From positions 240,210-304,209 of the forward strand of contig CALSOT010000002.1 in NCBI GenBank assembly GCA_943788045.1: a stretch of 64,000 nt of DNA. Direction: 5' to 3'. Source of the stretch: an uncultured Polaribacter sp. (lineage in GTDB: Bacteria; Bacteroidota; Bacteroidia; Flavobacteriales; Flavobacteriaceae). A model generated the notes under the pieces. That model did no database searches. It worked only from the letters and a program-made list of their open reading frames with translations, and was not told the origin of the DNA. Both the position numbers and the translations under genes were made by a program. Each line of letters begins with the position of its first letter. Position 1 is the first letter of the stretch. Shown here one piece after another: positions 9,801-18,297 of the stretch.

Positions 9801-9944
9801 AATACACAAACCAGACTTTATTTCACAGGAGTTAACCTAATGTATTTTTCAAAATTCAAATTATGGGATCCGGAACAGGCAGGAAACGGGCTTGGTTATC
9901 CACCTCAAAGAGTCCTTAATTTAGGAGTTCAAGTTAACTTTTAA
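6831..9944 (+). CDS. SusC/RagA-family TonB-dependent outer-membrane transporter
   Basis: The 1037-residue product has a signal peptide (about 1-26), then a carboxypeptidase-D regulatory-like domain (about 28-110, beginning IIKGEIYDNLGNPLPGVAV). A TonB plug follows with the family hallmark GVVLVTTKEG (about 225-235; the preceding TATSLYGARGANG is also typical), and then a long beta-barrel running to an aromatic C-terminal strand (LNLGVQVNF). SusC proteins form the TonB-powered channel through which oligosaccharides held by SusD enter the periplasm. The length is normal for the family. It lies 9 bases before susD, so the two are co-transcribed. The family call is secure; specificity for beta-glucan oligomers is inferred from the GH16/GH30/GH5 genes downstream. 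Confidence 0.96.
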   Translation: MIIFKSLLLKSVHLSLFFLTFSFFSQSIIKGEIYDNLGNPLPGVAVIVEGTTNGTDSDFDGKYLINVKKTNATLVFSYLGFETKKIAIGTQKIINVILKESADQLDEVQIVAFSKQKKSSIVGSVTAIKVADLKQPTANITNSLAGQISGLISYQRSGEPGADNAAFFIRGVTTFGFNNSPLILLDGLQITTSDLARLEPDNIASFSIMKDATATSLYGARGANGVVLVTTKEGKKGKAKVSVRYENSMSAPSQINDFLGAVDYMELYNRAQRMRDPSATLLYSKQKIEGTRNGLNPNIYPDVNWHNELFKDFTLNRRFNVNINGGGEVAQYYLSVTSAKETGLLKVDNLNNFNNNIDINRSNLRANININLTKTTKVAAKFYSLFERYNGPVVSASDIFYQVSQANPANFPKAYDPDLATQNFNHTLFGNKANGGFPNPYAESVKGFKDRFANTTLAQFQVKQDLNFITEGLKLRAMASVRTYTENQNERSFTPFYYGANVIQTPTGMEYSLNQIQEGTEFLNNPSVSNNGNSNFYYEAVLEYNRTFNEKHAVSGLLVNYFQEALNTIGGNTAFSTLPSRNTGISGRTSYSFDDRYFGEFNFGYNGSEKFAEKNRFGFFPSVGLGWIISNEKFFEEKIPQVNLLKLRYSYGLVGNDGISSASDRFFYLSDVNLNNGNTGYSFGSNYNNYYNGFIVNRYANENVSWEIATKSNVGIELGLFNKLNIIADIFTENRRDIYMERQFIPETSGLTTVISSNIGEVKSNGIDLSLDFNHAFSGDFYITARGNFTYATNKILVNGEPEFQDKNLSRIGYPVNQQWGYTAERLFVDQEDIDNSPEQFNGFSTTNSYLPGDIKYKDVNNDGVINESDQVPIGMPNVPEIVYGFGFSAKYKDFDFSVFMQGVARSSFFINPNDISPFVNERNALSVIANNHWSENNPDPNAFWPRLSTYAIDNNQKPSTWWLRDGDFLRLKNLEFGYTIPESAGKIFSNTQTRLYFTGVNLMYFSKFKLWDPEQAGNGLGYPPQRVLNLGVQVNF

Positions 9945-9953
9945 GACAAAAAA

Positions 9954-11873
9954 ATGAAAATAAAAAATAAAATCATAATCGTATTATTTTTCTCAATCTT
10001 TGCTTTTAGTAGTTGTGAAAAATACTTAGACATTGTGCCTGATGGTACACAGGAATTAAGTTTGCTATTTAATAGAAAAGAAACCGCTTATAATGCATTG
10101 GCAAATTGTTATAGTTATCTGCCACAAAATGATGGCACATATGCAAGTTATGCCTTATTAAGTGATGAATTGGCCGTGCCTGTGCCAAAAGAACCAAATG
10201 CTACCAGAGTTATGAAAGGGCAACAAACAGTGTCTAATCCTTTAATGGGGTATTGGTCTGGTTTTTCAGCAACAGGAAAAGGTCAAGGTTCTTTGTGGGA
10301 AGGAATTAGAAGTTGCAACATTCTTAATGAAAATATTGATTTAGTGGTTGATATGGATGCATCAGAAAAAAATCAATGGAAAGCAGAAGTTAACTTTTTA
10401 AAAGCATATTATCACTTTTTATTGGTCAGTAATTACGGTCCGATACCTATTGTTGATGTGAATTTATCTATTGATGCTTCTGATGAGCAGGTAAGAGTTG
10501 AAAGAAAAACTGTGGATGAATGTTTTTCTTATATCGTAGACATCATAAATGAATCCATAACAAATTTACCTGAAAAAGTAGTTGGTAACAACGATTTGGG
10601 AAGAATTGATAAAGTGATTGCAAAATCTATAAAAGCACGTGTTTTACTATATAGCGCAAGTCCTTTGTTTAATGGTAACTCTCATCTGTATTCTGATTTT
10701 GTAAATAAAGAAGGCGTTCATTTTTTTAATCAAACTTTTGATGAAAATAAATGGAGTTTAGCTGCAGAAGCTTCTAAAGAAGCCATTGATGCTGCCCTTG
10801 CTCAGGGTTCTAATATGTATTATTACACAGATACTCCTCCTACTTTTGACACCAATAATTTTCAATATAAATTTGTAAGAGACCAATATAATAGTCGTTT
10901 TGCGATTACAGATCCTTGGAATTCTGAATTAATTTGGGGGAATTCTAGTCCGGTATCAAATGGACAATGGTGGCAAATACAATCTCCTGCATTAATGAAA
11001 GACCCTAGTTCCTCATCAGTAGAAGCAGCTTGGCAATGGTTAGCACCAAGTTTAAAAATGGCAGAGACCTATTATACTAAAAATGGATTGCCAATTAATG
11101 AAGACAAGAATTTTGATTATGCGAATAGATATGACATTACTACCATAGCTTTTAATCAACGTTTTTATGCTCAATTTGCAAATAGAACTGCAAAATTAAA
11201 TCTAGATAGAGAACCTCGTTTTTATTCATCTATAGGTTTTGATAGAGGTATCAATAGAACTTGGGGTAGTATTTGGAATATAAAAATGAGAAGTGGTGAA
11301 AGACACGGAAGAGTTGCAAATACAGGTGACTATTTAGTAACCGGATATGCACTAAAAAAACTAGTACACCAAGATTCAGAGGGAGATGCTTATAATAAGG
11401 CAATCACCTATCCTTGGCCAATGATACGACTAAGTGAGTTGTACTTAAATTATGCAGAAGCATTAAACGAGTCTACTGGCCCATCTGCAGAAGTATATGA
11501 TGCTCTAAACGTAATAAGACTTAGAGCAGGTGTGCCAACTGTGCAAGATGCTTGGAGTAATGCTGCGAATGCTATAACTGTAAACAAGCATTTAACTCAA
11601 GACGGATTAAGAGAAATTATTCAACAAGAAAGATCAATTGAATTAGCCTTTGAAGCACATCGTTATTATGATATTAGAAGATGGAAATTAGCAGATCAAT
11701 ACTTTACAACCCCTATAAAAGGGTGGTCTGTAGATGAAGATTCCGAAGCCAATTATTATCAAATTAGAGATGTTGGTCAACGTTCGTTTAATTCTCCAAG
11801 AGATTATTTACAGCCAATTAGTTTTACAGAACTTTCTAGAAATCCCAATCTAGTTCAAAATCCTGGTTGGTAA
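9954..11873 (+). CDS. SusD/RagB-family glycan-binding outer-membrane lipoprotein
   Basis: The 639-residue product has a lipoprotein signal with the lipobox ending FSSC (Cys21) followed by EKYLDIVPDG, the standard SusD opening. The N-terminal SusD_like helices (about 60-240, with KAEVNFLKAYYHFLLVSNYGP) and the C-terminal SusD/RagB domain (about 330-639, with YLNYAEALNE, VIRLRAGVP and ELAFEAHRYYDIRRWK) are clear. SusD is the lid over the SusC channel and captures the incoming glycan. It directly follows susC (9-base gap) and precedes a second surface lipoprotein by 9 bases, so these three genes form a tight operon core. Confidence 0.96.
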   Translation: MKIKNKIIIVLFFSIFAFSSCEKYLDIVPDGTQELSLLFNRKETAYNALANCYSYLPQNDGTYASYALLSDELAVPVPKEPNATRVMKGQQTVSNPLMGYWSGFSATGKGQGSLWEGIRSCNILNENIDLVVDMDASEKNQWKAEVNFLKAYYHFLLVSNYGPIPIVDVNLSIDASDEQVRVERKTVDECFSYIVDIINESITNLPEKVVGNNDLGRIDKVIAKSIKARVLLYSASPLFNGNSHLYSDFVNKEGVHFFNQTFDENKWSLAAEASKEAIDAALAQGSNMYYYTDTPPTFDTNNFQYKFVRDQYNSRFAITDPWNSELIWGNSSPVSNGQWWQIQSPALMKDPSSSSVEAAWQWLAPSLKMAETYYTKNGLPINEDKNFDYANRYDITTIAFNQRFYAQFANRTAKLNLDREPRFYSSIGFDRGINRTWGSIWNIKMRSGERHGRVANTGDYLVTGYALKKLVHQDSEGDAYNKAITYPWPMIRLSELYLNYAEALNESTGPSAEVYDALNVIRLRAGVPTVQDAWSNAANAITVNKHLTQDGLREIIQQERSIELAFEAHRYYDIRRWKLADQYFTTPIKGWSVDEDSEANYYQIRDVGQRSFNSPRDYLQPISFTELSRNPNLVQNPGW

Positions 11874-11882
11874 AAAAAAGAC

Positions 11883-13085
11883 ATGATGAAAAAACAAATC
11901 AATAAAATTATATTCTTTTCAATAGTTGCTTTTATAACAATTATTGGGTGTTCAGATGATGATAATATAGATACAACACCTCCGGGAGTTTTATCAAATA
12001 TAACAGTTGTTCCTACAAATGGAGGAGGGGTAATCAGTTATAAATTACCATCCGATGCTGATATTCTGTATGTAAAAGCGGTGTATACAAACTCTCTTGG
12101 AGAAGAGGTTTTTAGAGTATCTAGCAAACACAATACTTCTCTTGAGGTGAATGGATTAAACCAAACATCACCCTTAAAAGTAAAACTATATGTGGTTGAT
12201 GAAAGTCAAAATGTTTCTGAAATTACCGAAATAGAATTTACACCATTAAAATCATTTATTTTCTTGGTTCAAGAAAGTATAGAAATTACTCCAGATTTGG
12301 GTGGGGTTAAAATCACTTGGGATAACATTGCATCGAAAACAGTTTTTGTTTATGTCCATATTATGGATGCAGGAGAGGAAACTGTTAGAATTTTATCCTC
12401 TAATAATCCTCAAGAAAATATTTTTGTAAGAGGATTAGAAGCAAAAGAACTTACTTTTTCTACGAAAGTAGAAGATTTTGATGGAAACATCACTGAACTA
12501 GAGGAAAAAGGAAAATTTACACCTTTGTTTGAAGAAAAAATTGATAAATCTTCGTGGACACTTATTTCAGGACAATCGATAAATGGAAATGCTTATGAAG
12601 GTAGAACTGTAAATTTTTGGGATGATGTTGTTGATACTGTGGAAACTGATGCAGACAACAGTTATTTTATTATTACGAGAGATAATAATGGAGGTGCTTT
12701 AAATTTTCCACTAGATATTGTCATTGATTTAAATAAGAATGTAAAAATTCAAAGATTTAAAGTTTGGCAAAGAGCGTATTGGTATCAAGGAGGTGGCGTT
12801 ACTTATCACTATCAAGAGGAAAATATAAAAACCTTTGATTTATTCTCAAGTAACGATGGGCAAACATGGAATTTATTAGGACAATTTGATATTGGAGATC
12901 CAAGAGATGCAGCTGGTAATATTCCTACAGAGGCTTTTCAAGAAGCCATAGAGGGACACGAATTTAGTTTACCAAATACTTCCGAGCAGTTTAGATATTT
13001 AAAATTTTCGATTACTTCAAACTACGGAAGTACTCAAATTACGGTTGGTTCAGAAATAACTTTATTTGGTCTAGATAATTTATAA
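11883..13085 (+). CDS. surface glycan-binding lipoprotein (DUF4959/DUF5126/DUF5000 type)
   Basis: The 400-residue product has a lipoprotein signal (Cys23 in IIGCSDDD) and then three sections. An Ig-like DUF4959-type domain (about 30-120) is followed by a second fibronectin-like domain (about 125-210) and a C-terminal discoidin-like DUF5000 domain (about 220-400, with FKVWQRAYWYQGGGVTYHYQ). The acidic stretch after the lipid cysteine resembles the lipoprotein export signal that sends proteins to the cell surface in Bacteroidota. Proteins of this build sit next to SusCD in many utilisation loci and act as accessory glycan binders. The ATG of the next gene follows one base after its TAA. No enzymatic residues are seen. 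Confidence 0.82.
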   Translation: MMKKQINKIIFFSIVAFITIIGCSDDDNIDTTPPGVLSNITVVPTNGGGVISYKLPSDADILYVKAVYTNSLGEEVFRVSSKHNTSLEVNGLNQTSPLKVKLYVVDESQNVSEITEIEFTPLKSFIFLVQESIEITPDLGGVKITWDNIASKTVFVYVHIMDAGEETVRILSSNNPQENIFVRGLEAKELTFSTKVEDFDGNITELEEKGKFTPLFEEKIDKSSWTLISGQSINGNAYEGRTVNFWDDVVDTVETDADNSYFIITRDNNGGALNFPLDIVIDLNKNVKIQRFKVWQRAYWYQGGGVTYHYQEENIKTFDLFSSNDGQTWNLLGQFDIGDPRDAAGNIPTEAFQEAIEGHEFSLPNTSEQFRYLKFSITSNYGSTQITVGSEITLFGLDNL

Positions 13086-13086
13086 G

Positions 13087-15795
13087 ATGAGGAAAATTTA
13101 TAAATACATTTTTTTAGGATGCATCTTATTTTCTTTCCAAATAAATGCCCAAGGTTTAAGAACTTCAGGAAAAAACATCATTAATAAAAATGGAGAGGAA
13201 GTTCTTTTAAGAGGGTATGGCCCAGGAGGCTGGCAAATTATGGAAGGTTACATGATGCAAACTTCTGGAATTGCTGGATCTCAACACGAAATCAAAGAGA
13301 AATTAATTGATTTAATGGGGGTGACTCATACTGAAACCTTTTTTAATAAATGGCGAGAAAATCACTTTACAAAGCGTGACGTAGATTCTATAGCGGCATG
13401 GGGCTTTAATAGTATTAGAATCCCGATGCATTATAACCTATTTACGCTCCCGATAGAGGAAGAACCGATTGAAGGTCAAAATACATGGTTAGAAACGGGA
13501 TTTGAACTAATAGATAATGTGCTTTCATGGGCTGCACCTCATAATATGTATATTATACTCGATATGCATGCAACGCCAGGTGGGCAAGGAGGAGGCTCTG
13601 AAATTAATGATTATGACCCTGATAAACCTTCATTATGGGAAAGTCAACAGAATAGAGATAAGCTCGTGGCCTTATGGACTAGAATCGCTGAAAGATATAA
13701 GTCTAATGAGTGGATTGGCGGTTATGACCTTATTAACGAGACGCATTGGGATTTAGGAAATCAAAATACTTTGTTGAGAGAAGTTTATGAGGATATTACT
13801 GCCGGTATAAGAGGAGTTGGAGATAATCATATTTTATATATTGAAGGGAATTCTTATGCGAATGACCATAGAGGACTTTTACCTCCTTGGGATGATAATT
13901 TAGTTTACAGTTTTCATAAGTATTGGACTTTTAATAATTCCACTGATTTAGATTGGATATTGCCATTAAGAGAACAATACAATGTTCCTTTATGGATGGG
14001 AGAATCAGGGGAGAACTCAAATACCTGGTTTACAGATGCTATTACCCTTTTTGAAAACAATAACATTGGTTGGGCTTGGTGGGCTGTGCGTAAGATAGGT
14101 GATATAGATAGCCCTTATGCTGTTGATATTAATCCAGGATACCAAAAAGTAATTGATTTTTGGAAAGGTGAAGGCGCTAAGCCAACAGAGCAAGAAACTT
14201 TTGACGCTATGATGCAATTATCTGACAATCTATTGGTTGATAACAGTAAGTACAGAAAAGATGTTCCAGATGCCATTATAAGACAAGTTCAAACAGACGA
14301 AATTATACCATATCACGGCAGTCCCTCGTCAATACCAGGAATCATTTACCTATCCGATTATGACCTAGGAAAAAATAATTTTGCATACTATGATGCTGTG
14401 GTGGCTGATTATAATTTATCTACTGGAAATTTTACCGCTTGGAATTCTGGTTGGAATTATAGAAATGACGGTGTAGACATTCAAACCAATGAAGATCAAA
14501 TGAACAGTAATGGTTATCATATTGGCTACACGGAAAAAAATGAATGGTTAAAATATACCGTTAATATTGCAGAAACATCGTTTTATAATTTCAATTTTAG
14601 GTATGCAACAGAGCAATCTGGTTGTAAAGTAAAGTTATTTATGGATGATGTTGATGTATCAGGAAGTATCGCTATTGGTAATACTGGAGGATGGTCAAAT
14701 TTTGTAAATCAGTTTGTAGAAAATATATATTTAGAGCAAGGAATACATGTATTAAAGGTAAAGGTGGATGGCAGTTCATCTTTTAATATGAGTAGTATTG
14801 AGTTTATGAAATCTTCGGTTTCTTTAAATGATTTTAAAGTTTTAAGTGCAAGTACAGCTGATGATGAAAAATCAATTCAAATTACTTTAAATCAACTCGC
14901 TAATGATGTTTTATTGTCAAAAGACGATTTTGAAGTTAAAGTAAATAATCAAGTCGTTTCTATAGAATCTGTGCTATTAGATGCGGACTCCAAAAGGTTT
15001 GTAACCTTAAAATTAGAAGACTTTTTATTTCATCAAAATCAGATACAAGTTAGTTATTCTGGCACTATAATTCAATCTTCAAACAATATCGATTTACCAG
15101 TTTTTAACAATTTAAATGTAGAGAACAACTTATTAACAAGAGCATTTATTCCTGGTAAAATTGAAGCAGAAAATTATAGTTCACAGGAAGGTTTACAAAC
15201 TGAAAACACATCAGACACCGGTGGAGGAAAAAATTTAGGTTATACAGATGTTGGAGATTATGCAGAATATAAAATTTTTGTTTCAAAAGATGGGAATTAT
15301 CAATTAGATATTAGATCTGCAGCTCAAAATAATTCTGGTTCTATTGATTTTGAAATTGTCAATGAAAACTCCGTAGAAAATTTAACATCAGTTAATTTGC
15401 CTATTACAGGTGGTTGGCAATCATGGTTCACATCTTCAACATCTGTTGTTCTAAATAAAGGTGTTTACACATTAAGAATGAAGATAGTAAAATCGGGTTT
15501 TAATCTCAATTGGTTTGAATTTAAGTTTGTTAATAGCTTAAGTACAGAAATTTTGGTCAAAGAAAGTATAACAGTATTTCCGAACCCAGTATCTGATAAT
15601 TTCCAGATCAAAATTCAAAATCAGCTAACAGTAAACAACGTAAAAGTTTTTGACTTCTCTGGCAGATTAGTAAAAGAAATAAAACCCATACATCAGCAAG
15701 TAAATTATAGTTTATCAAACTTAAAATCTGGTATTTATTTAGTGGTAATTGAAACTGATTCTGGGAAATTTAATAGAAAATTAATTAAAAAGTAA
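13087..15795 (+). CDS. GH5 family endoglucanase with two CBM6 modules and T9SS signal
   Basis: The 902-residue product carries a signal peptide (1-22) and a GH5 (beta/alpha)8 catalytic domain (about 25-350). The acid/base glutamate is E218 in DLINETHWD and the nucleophile is E306 in LWMGESGE. Other conserved signs are WGFNSIRIPMHY and the aromatic WAWWAVR after the nucleophile. Two CBM6-like beta-sandwiches follow (about 430-580 and 680-820; the second has IEAENYSSQEG and GYTDVGDYAEY). An intervening linker domain (about 580-675) and a C-terminal type A T9SS sorting domain (VFPNPVSDNFQI) complete it. It should be a surface or secreted enzyme cutting beta-glucan chains, with CBM6 holding the substrate. 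Subfamily and exact linkage (beta-1,3, -1,4 or -1,6) cannot be read from the sequence; the neighbours favour laminarin-like glucan. Confidence 0.88.
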   Translation: MRKIYKYIFLGCILFSFQINAQGLRTSGKNIINKNGEEVLLRGYGPGGWQIMEGYMMQTSGIAGSQHEIKEKLIDLMGVTHTETFFNKWRENHFTKRDVDSIAAWGFNSIRIPMHYNLFTLPIEEEPIEGQNTWLETGFELIDNVLSWAAPHNMYIILDMHATPGGQGGGSEINDYDPDKPSLWESQQNRDKLVALWTRIAERYKSNEWIGGYDLINETHWDLGNQNTLLREVYEDITAGIRGVGDNHILYIEGNSYANDHRGLLPPWDDNLVYSFHKYWTFNNSTDLDWILPLREQYNVPLWMGESGENSNTWFTDAITLFENNNIGWAWWAVRKIGDIDSPYAVDINPGYQKVIDFWKGEGAKPTEQETFDAMMQLSDNLLVDNSKYRKDVPDAIIRQVQTDEIIPYHGSPSSIPGIIYLSDYDLGKNNFAYYDAVVADYNLSTGNFTAWNSGWNYRNDGVDIQTNEDQMNSNGYHIGYTEKNEWLKYTVNIAETSFYNFNFRYATEQSGCKVKLFMDDVDVSGSIAIGNTGGWSNFVNQFVENIYLEQGIHVLKVKVDGSSSFNMSSIEFMKSSVSLNDFKVLSASTADDEKSIQITLNQLANDVLLSKDDFEVKVNNQVVSIESVLLDADSKRFVTLKLEDFLFHQNQIQVSYSGTIIQSSNNIDLPVFNNLNVENNLLTRAFIPGKIEAENYSSQEGLQTENTSDTGGGKNLGYTDVGDYAEYKIFVSKDGNYQLDIRSAAQNNSGSIDFEIVNENSVENLTSVNLPITGGWQSWFTSSTSVVLNKGVYTLRMKIVKSGFNLNWFEFKFVNSLSTEILVKESITVFPNPVSDNFQIKIQNQLTVNNVKVFDFSGRLVKEIKPIHQQVNYSLSNLKSGIYLVVIETDSGKFNRKLIKK

Positions 15796-15818
15796 ACAAA
15801 AAGACGTATCAGATCTAG

Positions 15819-15902
15819 ATGAAACAAGTAAGCATGTTAATACCTAAGCATATTGATGATATTGAGCTTTATAACACACTAAACGCTGTAAACAATGAAT
15901 AA
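15819..15902 (+). other. short upstream ORF overlapping the GH16 start
   Basis: A 27-codon frame (ATG 15819 to TAA 15902) lies in the 99-base gap between the GH5 and GH16 genes and overlaps the first ATG of GH16 in the arrangement ATGAATAA. It could be a leader peptide that couples translation, or the tail of a deleted gene. If translation termination here helps initiation, it supports the ATG at 15895 as the GH16 start. There is no homology evidence. Confidence 0.25.
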
Positions 15903-16779
15903 ATATACTACCTTAAAAAAGAATCAAATGAAATATGTTTTTATTTCAGGTGTACTTTTAGTAACCGCAATCGTGCTGTCATCGTATGTGAAAAAAGACG
16001 CAGAAAATATAAATAACTCAAAGATCTGGTATACAGACTTTTTAGATGAATTTGAAACTTTTAACGAAAACAATTGGCAAGATCAACGCATTTGGGTAAA
16101 CAATGAAACACATTGTTATGTGCCAAATAACGAATATAATACTAGAGAAGTGAGTAATGGCACTCTAAAATTGAGAGTGGTGAATGCTGGTAAAAAATTG
16201 CCTTGTGATAATTTAGATAAACACGGTAAACAACATCCAGAAACACAATATGTGGCTGGTAGAATTGCTTCAAAAAACAAAAAAGAATTTATAAAAGGAA
16301 AATGGACAGCAAGACTAAGATTATCTAGTAATGGAGAAAAGAGTATGTTTCCTGCTTGGTGGTTGTTGGGGGCTCAAAATAATGAATCTCCGGTGCAAGA
16401 AGCAAATGAAAATATTTGTTGGCCTTTAACAGGTTCTGGAGAAATTGACATTTTTGAACATCATGGAGATCATCAAAAAGATCACTTTACAACAGGAGCT
16501 ATTAAGAGTTTAGGAAATTGTGATAAAGGAGATTGGTGGACTTTAAGAAAAGGGTTTGACGTTACTCTAAATGAATACCATGAATATTCTGTTGAGTGGG
16601 AAGGTAGCGATTTAGTATACAGTGTTGATGGAAAAGAAATATATAGAAATGTTGGTGAAGGAGATAAGTATCCAGAAAAAATGTTTGCCATTTTAAATTT
16701 TGCTAAGATTACAGATTCACCTATGAAAGATGAATGGGTTATGGAAGTTGATTGGGTAAAACATGAAGCTAGAAAATAA
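15895..16779 (+). CDS. GH16 family beta-glucanase (laminarinase-like)
   Basis: The 294-residue product is short: an N-terminal membrane anchor or signal (about 12-31) and then a single GH16 jelly-roll domain. The catalytic signature is SGEIDIFEHHG, giving E183 (nucleophile), D185 and E188 (acid/base) in the ExDxxE arrangement of beta-1,3-glucanases. FPAWWLLGAQ upstream forms part of the substrate cleft. It should hydrolyse internal beta-1,3 (or mixed-linkage) glucan bonds. There is no CBM or T9SS domain, so it is probably periplasmic or membrane-bound and processes imported oligomers. The second ATG at 15928 would give a more usual signal length and is an alternative start. GH30 follows 14 bases after the stop. 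Confidence 0.9.
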   Translation: MNKYTTLKKNQMKYVFISGVLLVTAIVLSSYVKKDAENINNSKIWYTDFLDEFETFNENNWQDQRIWVNNETHCYVPNNEYNTREVSNGTLKLRVVNAGKKLPCDNLDKHGKQHPETQYVAGRIASKNKKEFIKGKWTARLRLSSNGEKSMFPAWWLLGAQNNESPVQEANENICWPLTGSGEIDIFEHHGDHQKDHFTTGAIKSLGNCDKGDWWTLRKGFDVTLNEYHEYSVEWEGSDLVYSVDGKEIYRNVGEGDKYPEKMFAILNFAKITDSPMKDEWVMEVDWVKHEARK

Positions 16780-16793
16780 TTTAAATAAAACTA

Positions 16794-18272
16794 ATGAGAA
16801 AAGTCAACTTAATTACCGTGCTAACCTTTGGAGTGTTTATAGCTTGTAATACATCAAAAACAGAAAATCACGTGTCAAACAGTAATGAAACTAAAGTAAA
16901 AGAAATTAATATTAATTCTAAATTTCAAATCTTTACCACAGCAAAAGACACCAATTTAAGGTTAACCAAAACAAAAGCAGGAGTGTTTGGCAAAAAAGTA
17001 CAAACATTAGAAACAGAACTAGCTGTTTTTGTGAATCCTAAAAAAACATTTCAAGAGTTTTTAGGCATCGGTGGGGCGATTACAGATGCTTCATCAGAAG
17101 TGTTTGCGACTTTAAATAAAGAGCAGCAAGAAGAATTTTTACAAGCATATTTCGGTAAAAATGGTATCAACTATACTATTATTAGAACAAGTATTCATAG
17201 TAGCGATTTTGGTCTAGGAAGCCATACTTATGTGGACGAAGGAGATGCAGCATTAAAAACATTTTCTATAGAAAAGGATAAAGAAAAAAGAATTCCTTTT
17301 ATCAAGAGAGCAATAGAATTAATTGAAGACGATTTGGTTTTTTATGCAAGTCCTTGGAGTCCTCCTGCTTTTATGAAAACAAACAAAAATATGTTAAGGG
17401 GTGGTAAATTATTACCAGAATTCAGACAAGCTTGGGCTAACTATTACGCAAAATTTATAAAAGCTTATGAAGATGAAGGAATTCCTGTTTGGGGTTTAAC
17501 CATTCAAAATGAGCCTATGGCAGTGCAAAGATGGGAGTCTTGTATTTATACAGCTGAAGAGGAAAGAGATTTTTTAAAAAACTATTTAGGACCTACTCTA
17601 GAAAAAGAAGGTTTGGGTGATAAAAAAATAGTTGTTTGGGATCATAACAGAGACCTAATTTCAGAAAGAGCAAATACTATTTTTGAAGACCCAGAAGCTT
17701 CAAAATATGCCTGGGGAATTGGTTTTCACTGGTATGAAACTTGGACAGGAGGTTTGCCTAAATATGATAATCTAAAGAATATTAAAGAATCATTTCCTTC
17801 AAAAAACATGCTATTTACAGAAGGTTGTCAAGAAGGTTTTGATACAGAAAGAATGCATTATTGGCCAAATGCTGAGCGTTATGGAAATTCTATGATTAAC
17901 GATTTTAATAGCGGTGTTGTGGGTTGGACAGATTGGAACATTCTTTTAGATGAAAGAGGAGGTCCTAACCATGTTCAAAACTTTTGTTTTGCGCCTATTC
18001 ATGCCAATACAAAAACAAGCGAACTAACATATACACCAACCTATTTCTATATTGGTCACTTTTCTAAATTTATAAATCCTGGTGCAAAACGTGTAAGCAC
18101 AACGACGAGCAGAACTAGCTTAGAAAGTACTTCTTTTTTAAATTCTGATGGTTCTTTGGTAACTGTGGTAATGAATAAAACAGATGCAAAAATTAATTAT
18201 AAATTAGCAGTTGGTAACTTGGAATCTGTTATAGAAATTTTACCACATGCCATGCAAACTATTGTTTATTAA
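16794..18272 (+). CDS. GH30 family beta-1,6-glucanase-type lipoprotein
   Basis: The 492-residue product has a lipoprotein signal with Cys18 (VFIACN). The GH30 catalytic domain has the acid/base E240 in LTIQNEPMAVQRWESC and the nucleophile E343 in LFTEGCQEG. Other conserved elements are GIGGAITDASSE, YASPWSPPAFMKTN and the C-terminal beta-structure with LVTVVMNKTD. GH30 enzymes beside GH16 and SusCD in marine flavobacteria typically cleave beta-1,6 glucose branches of laminarin, leaving linear beta-1,3 chains for GH16. The lipid anchor places it in the periplasm or on the surface. It is followed 25 bases later by the sugar-porter gene. The family is secure and the beta-1,6 activity is inferred from context. 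Confidence 0.92.
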   Translation: MRKVNLITVLTFGVFIACNTSKTENHVSNSNETKVKEININSKFQIFTTAKDTNLRLTKTKAGVFGKKVQTLETELAVFVNPKKTFQEFLGIGGAITDASSEVFATLNKEQQEEFLQAYFGKNGINYTIIRTSIHSSDFGLGSHTYVDEGDAALKTFSIEKDKEKRIPFIKRAIELIEDDLVFYASPWSPPAFMKTNKNMLRGGKLLPEFRQAWANYYAKFIKAYEDEGIPVWGLTIQNEPMAVQRWESCIYTAEEERDFLKNYLGPTLEKEGLGDKKIVVWDHNRDLISERANTIFEDPEASKYAWGIGFHWYETWTGGLPKYDNLKNIKESFPSKNMLFTEGCQEGFDTERMHYWPNAERYGNSMINDFNSGVVGWTDWNILLDERGGPNHVQNFCFAPIHANTKTSELTYTPTYFYIGHFSKFINPGAKRVSTTTSRTSLESTSFLNSDGSLVTVVMNKTDAKINYKLAVGNLESVIEILPHAMQTIVY

Positions 18273-18297
18273 GCGTTACGTTATCTAAAAAAATATT